Part shown: piece after piece, positions 32,646-40,935 of the stretch
How the letters are laid out: each line of letters begins with the position of its first letter
How positions within the stretch are numbered: position 1 is the stretch's first letter
Assembly: GCF_036802865.1 (NCBI RefSeq)
Contig: NZ_DAIRVK010000005.1
Location: forward strand, 124,001 to 188,000
DNA length: 64,000 nucleotides
Source: Sulfurospirillum sp036802865
GTDB taxonomy: Bacteria; Campylobacterota; Campylobacteria; Campylobacterales; Sulfurospirillaceae
Direction of reading: 5' to 3'
Notes under the pieces: model-generated
What the model saw: only the letters and a program-made list of their open reading frames with translations
Database searches by the model: none
What the model was told of the DNA's origin: nothing
Program-made: the position numbers and the translations under genes

Positions 32646-33504
32646 AGATAGGCACTTTAAGTGTTTTTTTGAATGTATCGTAGAAGTGTTCATCTTTTTT
32701 CACGAAACCTGCACTTAGCCAGCCTAAATGCTCCTCAAAAGCTTTATTAGAGGGTGCATCTTTGGGCATGTTCTCAAGCAATTTGGCGATGCGTTGGGAT
32801 TCTTCAATCGAAACATTTTCAGAAGCAATGATGGCATCAAGGGGAATGGGTACGGAGAAGGCAAGAATATTGAATTTATCACCATACTTTGCACGAGCGC
32901 TGTAGTATGTACCATCGGATATCGCTCCAATATCTATAGAATGATTGATCAGTGCTTCAATGACTTTATCATGCTTTTTAAGAAAAAAAACTTTTTGAAA
33001 AAAGGTATAGGGATTGATGCGATGATCTTCAAAAATCATCATCGGATAAGCATAACCTGAGGTTGACTCTTTATCGGTGAAGGCAAAGTGTTTTCCTTTC
33101 GCATTTTCAAGCGTGGTGATGTTTGTCTCTTTGAGTGCGACAATAAACGATCGGTAATAAGGAGTGATTTGACCACTTTTAGAATTTTCAAGGTAGGTGA
33201 CAAGGTAATGAAGTGAGGGTTTTTTTTCTTTGAGTAAAACAAAATTTTTGCTATTGACCCATGCAAAATCAACACTTTTTTCTTCAATTCGCTGCGTGAG
33301 TTCATCGTAATCTTTGGTGACAACAAGTTTAAAGGTATCGCCACTTTGCTGGCTTAGATACTCCATTAAAGGTGTGAGTGCCTGAACTATTTTTGTTGGG
33401 TTGTTGGCAGGGTACATCGCAAAAATATACTCTTTACCATGCACAGAGCTTAACAAAAAAAGAGAGAAAAAAAAGAGTTTTACAAGCATGGAGCTCTCAG
33501 TCAT
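32629..33504 (-). CDS. PhnD-like periplasmic binding protein (first of a pair)
   Basis: A 291-residue protein paralogous to the one at 30368. It has a signal peptide after either of two ATGs (33504 or 33489; MLVKLFFFSLFLLSSVHG), then KEYIFAMYPANNPTKIVQALTPLMEYLSQQSGD and the hallmark FAFTDKESTSGYAYPMMIF. The binding-protein fold would capture a phosphonate-like or other anionic ligand in the periplasm. As the first gene of the three-gene unit with the GGDEF protein it probably presents its ligand to that receptor. Confidence 0.8.
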   Translation of the reverse strand: MTESSMLVKLFFFSLFLLSSVHGKEYIFAMYPANNPTKIVQALTPLMEYLSQQSGDTFKLVVTKDYDELTQRIEEKSVDFAWVNSKNFVLLKEKKPSLHYLVTYLENSKSGQITPYYRSFIVALKETNITTLENAKGKHFAFTDKESTSGYAYPMMIFEDHRINPYTFFQKVFFLKKHDKVIEALINHSIDIGAISDGTYYSARAKYGDKFNILAFSVPIPLDAIIASENVSIEESQRIAKLLENMPKDAPSNKAFEEHLGWLSAGFVKKDEHFYDTFKKTLKVPIYETLR

Positions 33505-33581
33505 AGAATATATTTTATTAAAGATACAATAGTATCATAGGATTATAAGGAAATTATTAATAAATCTCATATTTTACACCT

Positions 33582-33611
33582 TTGCCAGCTTTAAAGTGGC
33601 GGTGTTATAAT
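33582..33611 (+). promoter_or_regulatory. Sigma-70 promoter of the UPF0316 gene
   Basis: TTGCCA (33582-33587) and TATAAT (33606-33611) are separated by 18 bases, 62 bases before the start at 33674. Confidence 0.55.
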
Positions 33612-33673
33612 AGACATATATCAATGTATGATGCAAGAAACTAAGAAAAAATAACATAATATGAGGAAAAACT

Positions 33674-34261
33674 ATGGGTGAGTTGCTTCAACAAGAGTGG
33701 TTTAGCTTGTATGGGATTCCTGTTTTAATTGCATTTGCGCGTATTACCGATGTCAGCATTGGCACACTTCGCATTATTTTTGTCTCCAAAGGGCTTAGAC
33801 TTTGGGCGCCCATTTTGGGTTTTTTTGAAGTGAGCATCTGGCTTATGGCGATTTCAAAAGTTATGGCAAATCTGACCAATCCTATTAATTACATTGCCTA
33901 TGCACTGGGATTTTCTATCGGTAATTACATTGGCATGTTTATCGAAAATCGTTTAGCCCTTGGTATGGTGGTTGTGCGCATTATCACCAAACGTGATTCG
34001 CATATTTTAGTTGCAGCTTTACGTGCGCTTCGTTACAGTGTCACTGTTGTGGATGGCGAGGGCAATACGGGAGCTGTCAATATCATTTTTACCGTCATCA
34101 AACGCTCTGACATCGAGCGTGTACGCTCTCTCATAGCTTTTCATAATCCTCAAGCGGTTTACTCTATCGAAGATGTAAGACATGCGAGTGACCCAAGCTT
34201 TCCACTGGAAGCTAAAAAACGCTCTACGTTTTCTCAACTCTTTCGGGGAATGCGAAAGTAA
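33674..34261 (+). CDS. UPF0316 (DUF2179/DUF5698) membrane protein
   Basis: A 195-residue protein. Three N-terminal helices (IPVLIAFARITDVSIGTLRIIFVSKGLR, LGFFEVSIWLMAISKVM, INYIAYALGFSIGNYIGMFIE) are the UPF0316 membrane part; the C-terminal half (VRIITKRDSHILVAALRALRYSVTVVDGEG...VIKRSDIERVRSLIAFHNPQAVYSIEDVRHAS) is the DUF2179 cytosolic domain. Family function unknown; DUF2179 is often thought to bind small ligands. It stands alone, with a visible sigma-70 promoter, and ends 189 bases before the YeeE/YedE gene. Confidence 0.85.
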   Translation: MGELLQQEWFSLYGIPVLIAFARITDVSIGTLRIIFVSKGLRLWAPILGFFEVSIWLMAISKVMANLTNPINYIAYALGFSIGNYIGMFIENRLALGMVVVRIITKRDSHILVAALRALRYSVTVVDGEGNTGAVNIIFTVIKRSDIERVRSLIAFHNPQAVYSIEDVRHASDPSFPLEAKKRSTFSQLFRGMRK

Positions 34262-34317
34262 CTCTTTTTTTCGTCATACAAAACAGATTTTAAGAAAACC
34301 TCTGATAGAGTCTTTTC

Positions 34318-34422
34318 TTTGATTTGCTTGCGGTCGCAAGGGTACATAAACGCTCAAATATCTGCTTTTGCGCTACTTATTAGCAACTTATTAAGTTCCT
34401 CTTTATGTACTTCACAATCAAA
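34318..34422 (+). ncRNA. Candidate structured leader RNA of the yedE-tusA operon
   Basis: Nested complementary segments: TTTGATT (34318-34324) with AATCAAA (34416-34422); GTACATAAA (34342-34350) with TTTATGTAC (34402-34410, exact). Inside or beside these are local hairpins CTTGC/GCAAG (34327-34340), GCTA/TAGC (34372-34384) and AACTT/AAGTT (34385-34397). The whole forms a closed multi-hairpin fold of about 105 bases that ends about 20 bases before the ribosome site (TTAGGAG). It does not match any riboswitch consensus I can recall. Confidence 0.45.
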
Positions 34423-34450
34423 CCTAACATCTTAATTTTTAGGAGTTTTC

Positions 34451-35656
34451 ATGTCATGGTGGAGTGAATTTAAACAACACTATCTTGTTAAGTTTTGGTC
34501 GCCCATTCCTGCAGTTATTGCGCTGGGAATTTTATCGACCTATTATTTTGGTCTACTTGGTACATTTTGGGCGGTTACTGGTGAATTTACCCGTTGGGGT
34601 GGGCACTTGGCTCAGCTTTTTGGCGCAAACCCTGCGGAGTGGACCTACCTTAAAATCCTTGGTTTTAAAGGCACACCGTGGGATCGCATTGATGGTGTTA
34701 TGATCATCGGTATGTTTGCGGGCGCGCTTGCTGCGGCTCTTTGGGCTGACAACGTCAAGCTTCGTTTACCCTCAACTCGTATTCGCATCTTTCAGGCATT
34801 ACTGGGTGGTATTATAGCTGGTTTTGGTGCTCGTTTGGCGATGGGTTGTAACTTAGCGGCATTTTTTACAGGTATTCCTCAGTTCTCACTTCATGCGTGG
34901 TTCTTTGCTGTTGCTACGGCTATTGGTTGTTTTGCAGGCGCAAAAGTCTCTATGCTTCCTCTGTTTCGTATTCCTTTAAAGATGAAAAAAGTTACAGAAG
35001 CTACGCCTCTTGAGAAGAACAAACAAAGCGCTAAAATCAAGTTTATCATCGGAAGCGTGCTCTTTTTTGCGATTGCTATTACAGCGATTACTAGAAGCTT
35101 TGATGCCCCAAAATTGGGCATGGCAATGCTCTTTGGTTTGGGCTTTGGTATCTGTATTGAGCGTGCACAAGTCTGCTTTACGTCAGCGTTTCGCGATATG
35201 TGGATCACCGGACGTGGTTTGCTTGCAAAAGCGATTATCATTGGTATGGCAGTGAGTGCTATCGGTGTTTTTGCGTTTGTTCAAACAGGCATGGAGCCAA
35301 AAATTATGTGGGCTGGACCAAATGCCATCATCGGTGGGTTGATGTTCGGCTTTGGTATCGTAATAGCTGGTGGCTGTGAGACAGGTTGGATGTATAGAGC
35401 GATGGAAGGTCAAATTCACTTTTGGTGGGTTGGCATCGGTAATGTTCTAGGTTCTCTTCTTCTAGCCCTTTCATGGGATAACCTAGCGCCAAGCTTGGTC
35501 TATGGCTATGATAAAATCAACATGCTTAAACTGTTTGGAACGTATGGCGGTTTGTATGTGAACTATGCCCTTATGGCGGCATCATTTGCATTTGTGGTTT
35601 GGTGGGAGAGACGTTTTCTTGCCAAAAAAAGCCAATACCAAAATAATCACATCTAA
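34451..35656 (+). CDS. YeeE/YedE-family sulfur (thiosulfate/selenium-type) transporter
   Basis: A 401-residue membrane protein with about ten helices arranged as two similar halves. Each half carries the characteristic G-x-x-x-G and cysteine segments: GFGARLAMGCNLAAFFTGIPQFSLHAW in the first, FGLGFGICIERAQVCFTSAFRDMW in the middle and FGIVIAGGCETGWMYRAMEGQIHFWWVG in the second. YeeE of this superfamily takes up thiosulfate, and YedE relatives are linked to selenium metabolism; the size and Cys pattern here fit YedE. It is followed at 12 bases by a TusA-type gene and preceded by a structured leader. Confidence 0.88.
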   Translation: MSWWSEFKQHYLVKFWSPIPAVIALGILSTYYFGLLGTFWAVTGEFTRWGGHLAQLFGANPAEWTYLKILGFKGTPWDRIDGVMIIGMFAGALAAALWADNVKLRLPSTRIRIFQALLGGIIAGFGARLAMGCNLAAFFTGIPQFSLHAWFFAVATAIGCFAGAKVSMLPLFRIPLKMKKVTEATPLEKNKQSAKIKFIIGSVLFFAIAITAITRSFDAPKLGMAMLFGLGFGICIERAQVCFTSAFRDMWITGRGLLAKAIIIGMAVSAIGVFAFVQTGMEPKIMWAGPNAIIGGLMFGFGIVIAGGCETGWMYRAMEGQIHFWWVGIGNVLGSLLLALSWDNLAPSLVYGYDKINMLKLFGTYGGLYVNYALMAASFAFVVWWERRFLAKKSQYQNNHI

Positions 35657-35668
35657 AAGGAAGCGTTT

Positions 35669-35905
35669 ATGAAAGAAGCAATCGTACCTAATTATTCACT
35701 TGATATGCGTGGCGAGCCGTGTCCTTACCCTGCCATCGCAACCCTTGAAGCGTTACCAACGCTTAAAAAAGGCGAGATTTTAGAGGTTATTAGTGACTGT
35801 CCTCAGTCCATTAACAACATCCCTCACGATGCAAAAAACTACGGTTATACCGTTTTAGAGATCATTCAAGATGGTCCTACCATTCGTTATTTGATTAAAA
35901 AATAA
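35669..35905 (+). CDS. TusA/YedF-type sulfur carrier protein
   Basis: A 78-residue single-domain protein. LDMRGEPCPYPAIATLEAL contains the CPxP motif with the persulfide-carrying Cys, followed by KKGEILEVISDCPQSINNIPHDAKNYGYTV, typical of the SirA/TusA/YedF family. It would receive sulfur (or selenium) entering by the neighbouring transporter and pass it on in the cytosol. A GGAAGCG ribosome site precedes the ATG. Paired YedE-YedF genes are the usual arrangement. Confidence 0.92.
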   Translation: MKEAIVPNYSLDMRGEPCPYPAIATLEALPTLKKGEILEVISDCPQSINNIPHDAKNYGYTVLEIIQDGPTIRYLIKK

Positions 35906-35910
35906 CTCTT

Positions 35911-35936
35911 TATCTAGGGCACTTTAGCCCTAGATA
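35911..35936. terminator. Bidirectional terminator between tusA and the M41 gene
   Basis: TATCTAGGGC (35911-35920) and GCCCTAGATA (35927-35936) form a perfect 10-bp stem with a 6-base loop, placed between two convergent stop codons, with AAATAACTCT on one side and ATCTTC on the other. Confidence 0.7.
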
Positions 35937-35940
35937 ATCT

Positions 35941-38358
35941 TCACACGTTTACGGCGAGTTTTGGCAGTTTTTCCTCAATGATTTTTTTGAGTTCTAGCCC
36001 ATCTATCATCTCTTTTTCGATGAGTGCCAGTGCGACTGCTTCAATAGCAGGCCAAAGTCGTTTTACCTCTTTCTCCGTCTCTTTTTTAGCCTTATCTATC
36101 CATAAAAGCATGCGTGTTTCTAACTTCTCAGACAATAAATCTTTGTCGTACGCATCTTCAATGCCACTAATGTTAATGTACCCCAGTTCATCATCCATAC
36201 CAAAAAGAGCAATCGCAGAGTACGCCTGCATACTGGCGATTTCAAGATCGGTAATAGCACCCGTTTCCATTCCTGCTTGACCGTATTTTTCCATATTGGC
36301 GATGCGACCGCCTAGCAAAACGCAGATATTGGCAAACAGTTCATCTTTGGAGATGGCATTCACATAGTCATCATTATGGTATGAGACAAAGCCAAGGGCA
36401 TCGCTGCGAGGGGCAACGGTGACTTGCTCTATCTTGATATTGGGGCAAAGGACATACGAGAGTACAGCGTGTCCTGCTTCATGGTACGCTGTTTTTGCCA
36501 TCGATATTTCGATGTCTCGAATCTGTTTGTTTTCAAGTTTATTGCCGTATTTGATGATGTTGATTTGCTCTAAAAGTATCTCTTCTGTGATCTCTTTTAA
36601 CCCTTTGCGCGCGGCAAACAAAGCAGCCTCTTGTCCGATACGTTTAAGCTCATCGCCACCCATACCCGAGATATAGCGCACCACTTTTTCGATGTCAATG
36701 CTTGCATCGTGCGGTTTTTTTAAAATCTCTTCGATGAAAAAGCGACGTGCTTCCATGTCCAGTTTTGGCACTTCGATGCGAATATCAATACGTCCTGTTT
36801 GAACCAATGGATCGGGGATAGGGCTATTTTCACCAATAGTGATAATTGTAAAAATGGGTGCCTCAAAGCTCTGATTGATGGCATCTAACTCATCTACAAT
36901 GGGTTGTATGCTCATCGTTGCGATGACGCCACCAACAAGCCCTTGCACATCAATATCTTCCAAAAGCACGATAGCAGGTGCTGAACCGTATGTTTGTGCG
37001 TAAGCTTTGTGAATTTTTGCTGCATCAAACAAGTCAGCATCACGCACTACCGTAAAAGGCATATCTGCGGCATTGGCAAAAGCACGTGCGAGTAATTTTT
37101 TACCCATGCCTGAAGGCCCATAGAGGATCATCCCTTTTGGGGGAGGCATGTCAAATTGTTTAAGCCGTGCGGGTTCTTTGAGGAGGGTTAAAATTTCTGC
37201 AAGTTCTGCTTTAACACGTTCTTGTCCTGCGATGTCATCAAATGTTACATCCGAAATATGCAGTGCATCTTCGGAAGTCATGGGGAGTTTTTCTTTGCGG
37301 AAAAAGGCGTCTTTGATGGTAAATTCTGCCACGCCTTTGATAACATGAGCACTCCATTCAAGTTCAATGCTTTCGTGTTGCTTGCTGATTTTTTTGAGCA
37401 GTAAAGGCTGATCTTTGAGTACTTTTTTGACAAAAGTAGTTGCTTTTTGAGAAACTTTATAGCTTATTTTAGTGACGTTCTCGTGGTATTTTAGTGTGTC
37501 ATAGATGCGGTTAAAAACGACTTCTGGGAGTTTTTTGCGAATATGTCTAGCATTGAGATAAGGCGCTAGTGAGAGTGTTAAAAGAGAGATAATCATATCG
37601 ATGTTGTTATACTCGATTTCGATGCTACTGTCTTTGATGAAGTTTTGTGACATACCATGTAAGCTTTGCGCACCGATTTTGATGAGAGCCGTGAGACTGA
37701 GGCGGTTAAAAGGCACAAGCGTGCATTCGTTTAAAAGGGAAAGAAGCTTTTTATCGAATACTTTCTCTTTGATGCCACTAATGACAATCTCTTCTTGCCC
37801 TAAGCGTTCCATCAAAAAGGTATGCGCTTGCAGAGGGTCATTTTTAAACAATTCTAGCAAGTCTTGGCGTCCTAATAGCTGATTAAGACGGGTTGTTGTC
37901 ATAATAACAATGACATGGGAAAAATCGACGATGTTTTTTTCTGAGTCAGAAAAGAGCGTGTATAAAGAGAGTTGTACTTGTGTGTCGGCTTTGTCGATGT
38001 CTTCAAACAGTAAAATGGCGTTAGGATTTTTTTCGACAAATTCAGTGACATCTCCCTCAATGTTAGAAGCTGAGAGTTGCTCGGCGTTGAAAGTGTCGTT
38101 GTACTGATCCATCTGAAAGGTTTTCAGTTGGTCTATCTGCGAATCAGCTGAGACGAGAAGTTCAGCAAGGTAGCGCTTACCGCAATTTGGAGGACCTATG
38201 AAGGTAAAAAGTGCTCTGACTTTTGAGCTTACAAGGCGCATTTGCACCAGTGTTTTGGTGATCGTCTCAATGGCAAAATTTTGATCGAATAGGTGTTCTT
38301 TAAGCGTTTCTTCGAGCTTTCGAGCTAGCTCACCATAGCCATCTTTACATTTCATCAT
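35941..38358 (-). CDS. Soluble tandem-AAA, M41-peptidase fusion (FtsH-like)
   Basis: An 805-residue protein without any transmembrane segment. Residues about 1-330 are a Clp-like AAA module (Walker A GPPNCGKR at 55-62, Walker B LLFEDIDK at 116-123, and a small-domain-like helical part). Residues about 385-620 are an FtsH-like AAA module (FDDIAGQERVKAELAEIL, Walker A GPSGMGKK at 414-421, Walker B IVLLEDIDV, SRH-like DPLVQTGRIDIRIEVP). Residues about 620-800 are an M41 zinc peptidase with HEAGH at 626-630 and the third-ligand helix TDLEIASMQAYSAIALFGM. Both Walker A motifs end GKR/GKK instead of GKT/S, while the zinc site is intact. Canonical FtsH has one AAA domain and two membrane helices, so this is an atypical paralogue. 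Confidence 0.82.
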   Translation of the reverse strand: MMKCKDGYGELARKLEETLKEHLFDQNFAIETITKTLVQMRLVSSKVRALFTFIGPPNCGKRYLAELLVSADSQIDQLKTFQMDQYNDTFNAEQLSASNIEGDVTEFVEKNPNAILLFEDIDKADTQVQLSLYTLFSDSEKNIVDFSHVIVIMTTTRLNQLLGRQDLLELFKNDPLQAHTFLMERLGQEEIVISGIKEKVFDKKLLSLLNECTLVPFNRLSLTALIKIGAQSLHGMSQNFIKDSSIEIEYNNIDMIISLLTLSLAPYLNARHIRKKLPEVVFNRIYDTLKYHENVTKISYKVSQKATTFVKKVLKDQPLLLKKISKQHESIELEWSAHVIKGVAEFTIKDAFFRKEKLPMTSEDALHISDVTFDDIAGQERVKAELAEILTLLKEPARLKQFDMPPPKGMILYGPSGMGKKLLARAFANAADMPFTVVRDADLFDAAKIHKAYAQTYGSAPAIVLLEDIDVQGLVGGVIATMSIQPIVDELDAINQSFEAPIFTIITIGENSPIPDPLVQTGRIDIRIEVPKLDMEARRFFIEEILKKPHDASIDIEKVVRYISGMGGDELKRIGQEAALFAARKGLKEITEEILLEQINIIKYGNKLENKQIRDIEISMAKTAYHEAGHAVLSYVLCPNIKIEQVTVAPRSDALGFVSYHNDDYVNAISKDELFANICVLLGGRIANMEKYGQAGMETGAITDLEIASMQAYSAIALFGMDDELGYINISGIEDAYDKDLLSEKLETRMLLWIDKAKKETEKEVKRLWPAIEAVALALIEKEMIDGLELKKIIEEKLPKLAVNV

Positions 38359-38558
38359 GTACTCCTGCTACTACAATCTATCACTAGGCTAGTATAACGC
38401 AACCTCTCTAAAAAGTGATAGCTCCAATGATTGTTTATTGCTAGTACCTCTAATGTCTAAATCATTTTATTTTATAGTTTACATCATCAAAAAACATGCA
38501 ACTCCTTTGCAACACTTGATTGATATGATACCCGTAGACAAAAGAAAAGGAGTTTATC

Positions 38559-40169
38559 ATGAGTATTTCAAGACAGCTTTTAGTGATGCTTGCAGTTGGA
38601 ATCTTCGCTACATTTACAATTTTTGGAATTAGTTTTATCAAAATGGAACAAGTCTATACTGAGACAAATTACAGTAATGAAAATACCCTACCGAGTATTT
38701 TCGTTCTTGATGAAGCGATGCGAGTTGCTTATCGATTGAGGTTAGCAATGTGGCAACATCTCTCTTCCTCAAATTTAGCGCAAAAAGATAAAGTCGAAGA
38801 AAACATGCAAACACTCAATAAAACTTTGAAAGATGCTCTTAAACGTTATGAAGCGCTGATTTCTGATGACAAAGATAAAGAATATTTGGCAAAAGATTAT
38901 AAAGCTGCTGAAGCTTATTTTACAATGATAAATCAGTCTATCCCCTTTTCTCGCAATGCAAATCAAGCAGAACTCGATAAGTTAATGTCAAGCAGTAAAG
39001 ATGTCATTATTAATTTTACGCAAGTATTTGAAGAACATATGAAGTACAATTTTGAACTTGCTAAAGCATCAGCAAAAGAGGCAGAAAAAGAAAAAAATAG
39101 TGCAGCCATTGTGATGATCATCATCGCAACCATCTCTGGTGTAGCGCTTTTGTTCTTGGGATTGTTGATTCGTCGCAATATCGTTCATGGTGTTGATATG
39201 ATTAGCTCAAGCATGATTACATTTGTAAAAAATAAAGAGCTGAACTTTAGAATCAATTATGACAAAAAAAATGAGCTTAAAAATATCTCCGATAGCTTCA
39301 ATGCCTTAGTAACGACGTTAGAGCAGACCATTGTTGATGCCAAAGACTCTTCAAACGAAAATGCCTCTGTGTCGCATGAGCTAAGTACCACCAGTATGCA
39401 AATCGGGCGCAATGCCGAACAAAGTACCACGATAGTAGAAAATACCATTCAAGAGATAGCGACGATTAAAACCTTTGTGCAAGAGACTGCGGAACTCTCC
39501 GAGCAGATGAAAAAAAGCATCACCGATGCAGGGCAAAGACTCAATAACGCTAAAAATGAAGTAGTCAGCCTTCGTAATGAAGTAGGACTGGCCAGTGAAG
39601 CGGAGAGTGCGCTTGCGCAAAAACTAGAGCAGATGAGCCATGACGCAGAGCAAGTTAAACAGATTTTGACAGTCATCGCTGATATTGCCGATCAAACCAA
39701 TTTGCTAGCACTTAATGCTGCTATAGAAGCCGCACGAGCAGGAGAGCATGGACGAGGATTTGCGGTTGTTGCGGATGAAGTACGAAAGCTAGCAGAACGT
39801 ACTCAGCATTCACTCTCCGAGATCAATGCCACGATTAATGTTATCGTTCAGTCTATCGTTGATTCGTCCGAGCAAATGGGCAAAAATGCCAAAAATATCC
39901 AACGCCTTTGCGATGTTTCAACAGGTGTTGAAGATACCATCCTTGGAACAACCAGTGTGATGCAAGAGAGTGTTGTCTCTGTAACAACCAGTGCGGCAAA
40001 CTCCAATCGCATCGCCAGCGATACGGACAGAATCGTCACGATGGTCACCAACATCAATTCACTCACCAGTGAAAACGCCAGAAGTGTTGAAGAGATAGCC
40101 TCTGCGGCGGATCATCTCTCTAAATTGGCTGAAAATCTAAATGGTAAACTGAACCAATTTAAGTCTTAA
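38559..40169 (+). CDS. Methyl-accepting chemotaxis protein with four-helix-bundle-like sensor
   Basis: A 536-residue chemoreceptor. TM1 residues about 7-28, a periplasmic all-helical sensor of about 150 residues resembling the 4HB family, TM2 about 183-205 (AAIVMIIIATISGVALLFLGLLI), a HAMP-like segment, and a long cytoplasmic coiled coil whose tip (TNLLALNAAIEAARAGEHG, then RGFAVVADEVRKLAERTQ) is the conserved signalling hairpin near residues 375-412. It lacks a C-terminal CheR-binding pentapeptide. AAAGGAG precedes the ATG. A related receptor is encoded at 45105; the two tips are nearly identical. Confidence 0.93.
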   Translation: MSISRQLLVMLAVGIFATFTIFGISFIKMEQVYTETNYSNENTLPSIFVLDEAMRVAYRLRLAMWQHLSSSNLAQKDKVEENMQTLNKTLKDALKRYEALISDDKDKEYLAKDYKAAEAYFTMINQSIPFSRNANQAELDKLMSSSKDVIINFTQVFEEHMKYNFELAKASAKEAEKEKNSAAIVMIIIATISGVALLFLGLLIRRNIVHGVDMISSSMITFVKNKELNFRINYDKKNELKNISDSFNALVTTLEQTIVDAKDSSNENASVSHELSTTSMQIGRNAEQSTTIVENTIQEIATIKTFVQETAELSEQMKKSITDAGQRLNNAKNEVVSLRNEVGLASEAESALAQKLEQMSHDAEQVKQILTVIADIADQTNLLALNAAIEAARAGEHGRGFAVVADEVRKLAERTQHSLSEINATINVIVQSIVDSSEQMGKNAKNIQRLCDVSTGVEDTILGTTSVMQESVVSVTTSAANSNRIASDTDRIVTMVTNINSLTSENARSVEEIASAADHLSKLAENLNGKLNQFKS

Positions 40170-40190
40170 CTTCTTTTTTCTTCCGCGTTA

Positions 40191-40218
40191 TGGAGATAAA
40201 GTGAGCGCTTTATCTCCA
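40191..40218. terminator. Bidirectional terminator between the chemoreceptor and LysE-type genes
   Basis: TGGAGATAAAG (40191-40201) and CTTTATCTCCA (40208-40218) are perfect complements with a six-base loop, between two convergent genes; CTTCTTTTTTCTT lies on the left side (minus-strand A-run) and CTCCTCTC on the right. Confidence 0.7.
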
Positions 40219-40224
40219 CTCCTC

Positions 40225-40824
40225 TCACAAGCCTAAGAGCATAAACGCTAAAGAGAGCATGACGACACCGATGAGTACTTCAAGGATTTTCCACGAAATG
40301 GGCTTTTGAAAAATAGGCGTTAAAATCCTCGCGCCATAACCGAGTGAAAAGAAAAACACGAAAGATGATGTCATCGCCCCAAAGCCAAAAAGAGGAGCAA
40401 GGGAGCCAAATTTGGTCGAAACAGAACCGAGTAAGATGACGGTATCAAGGTAAACATGTGGGTTAAGCCATGTAAATGCAAGTACGAGAAGAATCGTTTT
40501 AAAAAGTGAAGTCGTTGGTTGATCGAGTGGGTTCAGTTCATGTGACATGCTCCATGCGGAGTAAAAACTTTTCAATCCATAGACAAACAAAAAGGCAAAA
40601 CCACCATACTTCGCGATAGTTTGCAAAGAAGGAAACTGCTCTACAAAATACCCAAAACCAGAAACTCCCAAGAAAATCAAGATGGCATCGGAGAGCGCGC
40701 AGACCAAGCAGATGATAAAGACATGCTCTTTCTTAATACCCTGCTTGAGGACAAAAGCGTTCTGTGCTCCAATGGCAAGAATAAGTGAAAAACCGAGACT
40801 AAAACCTGAAATAAATGCGTTCAT
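40225..40824 (-). CDS. LysE/ArgO-family amino acid exporter
   Basis: A 199-residue membrane protein with about six helices. The N-terminus FISGFSLGFSLILAIGAQNAFVLKQGIKKEH is the LysE/ArgO signature, and LAFTWLNPHVYLDTVILLGSVS carries the conserved NPxxYLD motif. Members export basic amino acids such as lysine or arginine. Monocistronic; no LysG/ArgP-type regulator is adjacent. Confidence 0.9.
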   Translation of the reverse strand: MNAFISGFSLGFSLILAIGAQNAFVLKQGIKKEHVFIICLVCALSDAILIFLGVSGFGYFVEQFPSLQTIAKYGGFAFLFVYGLKSFYSAWSMSHELNPLDQPTTSLFKTILLVLAFTWLNPHVYLDTVILLGSVSTKFGSLAPLFGFGAMTSSFVFFFSLGYGARILTPIFQKPISWKILEVLIGVVMLSLAFMLLGL

Positions 40825-40935
40825 TGAGTGCTCTTTGTGGTGGGAATAGGGGGGTTATGGTAGCAAAATATTGGTTAATCATATCTCTTATGTGAATTAT
40901 TTTGTTATTATTACTGATGTCAAAAGGAGTATGCA

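Noticed and set aside
34318..34422. Assigning the yedE leader to a known riboswitch class
   Set aside because: I could not match its helices and loops to SAM, cobalamin, molybdenum-cofactor or other consensus patterns from memory, so it is left unnamed.
35941..38358. Annotating the M41 protein simply as FtsH
   Set aside because: No membrane segments, an additional N-terminal AAA module and non-standard Walker A motifs make it a distinct paralogue; the essential FtsH is probably encoded elsewhere.
38359..38558. A small plus-strand gene at 38438-38632 before the chemoreceptor
   Set aside because: It overlaps the start of the receptor gene in another frame, has no ribosome site and no family-like sequence; the region more likely holds the receptor's promoter.
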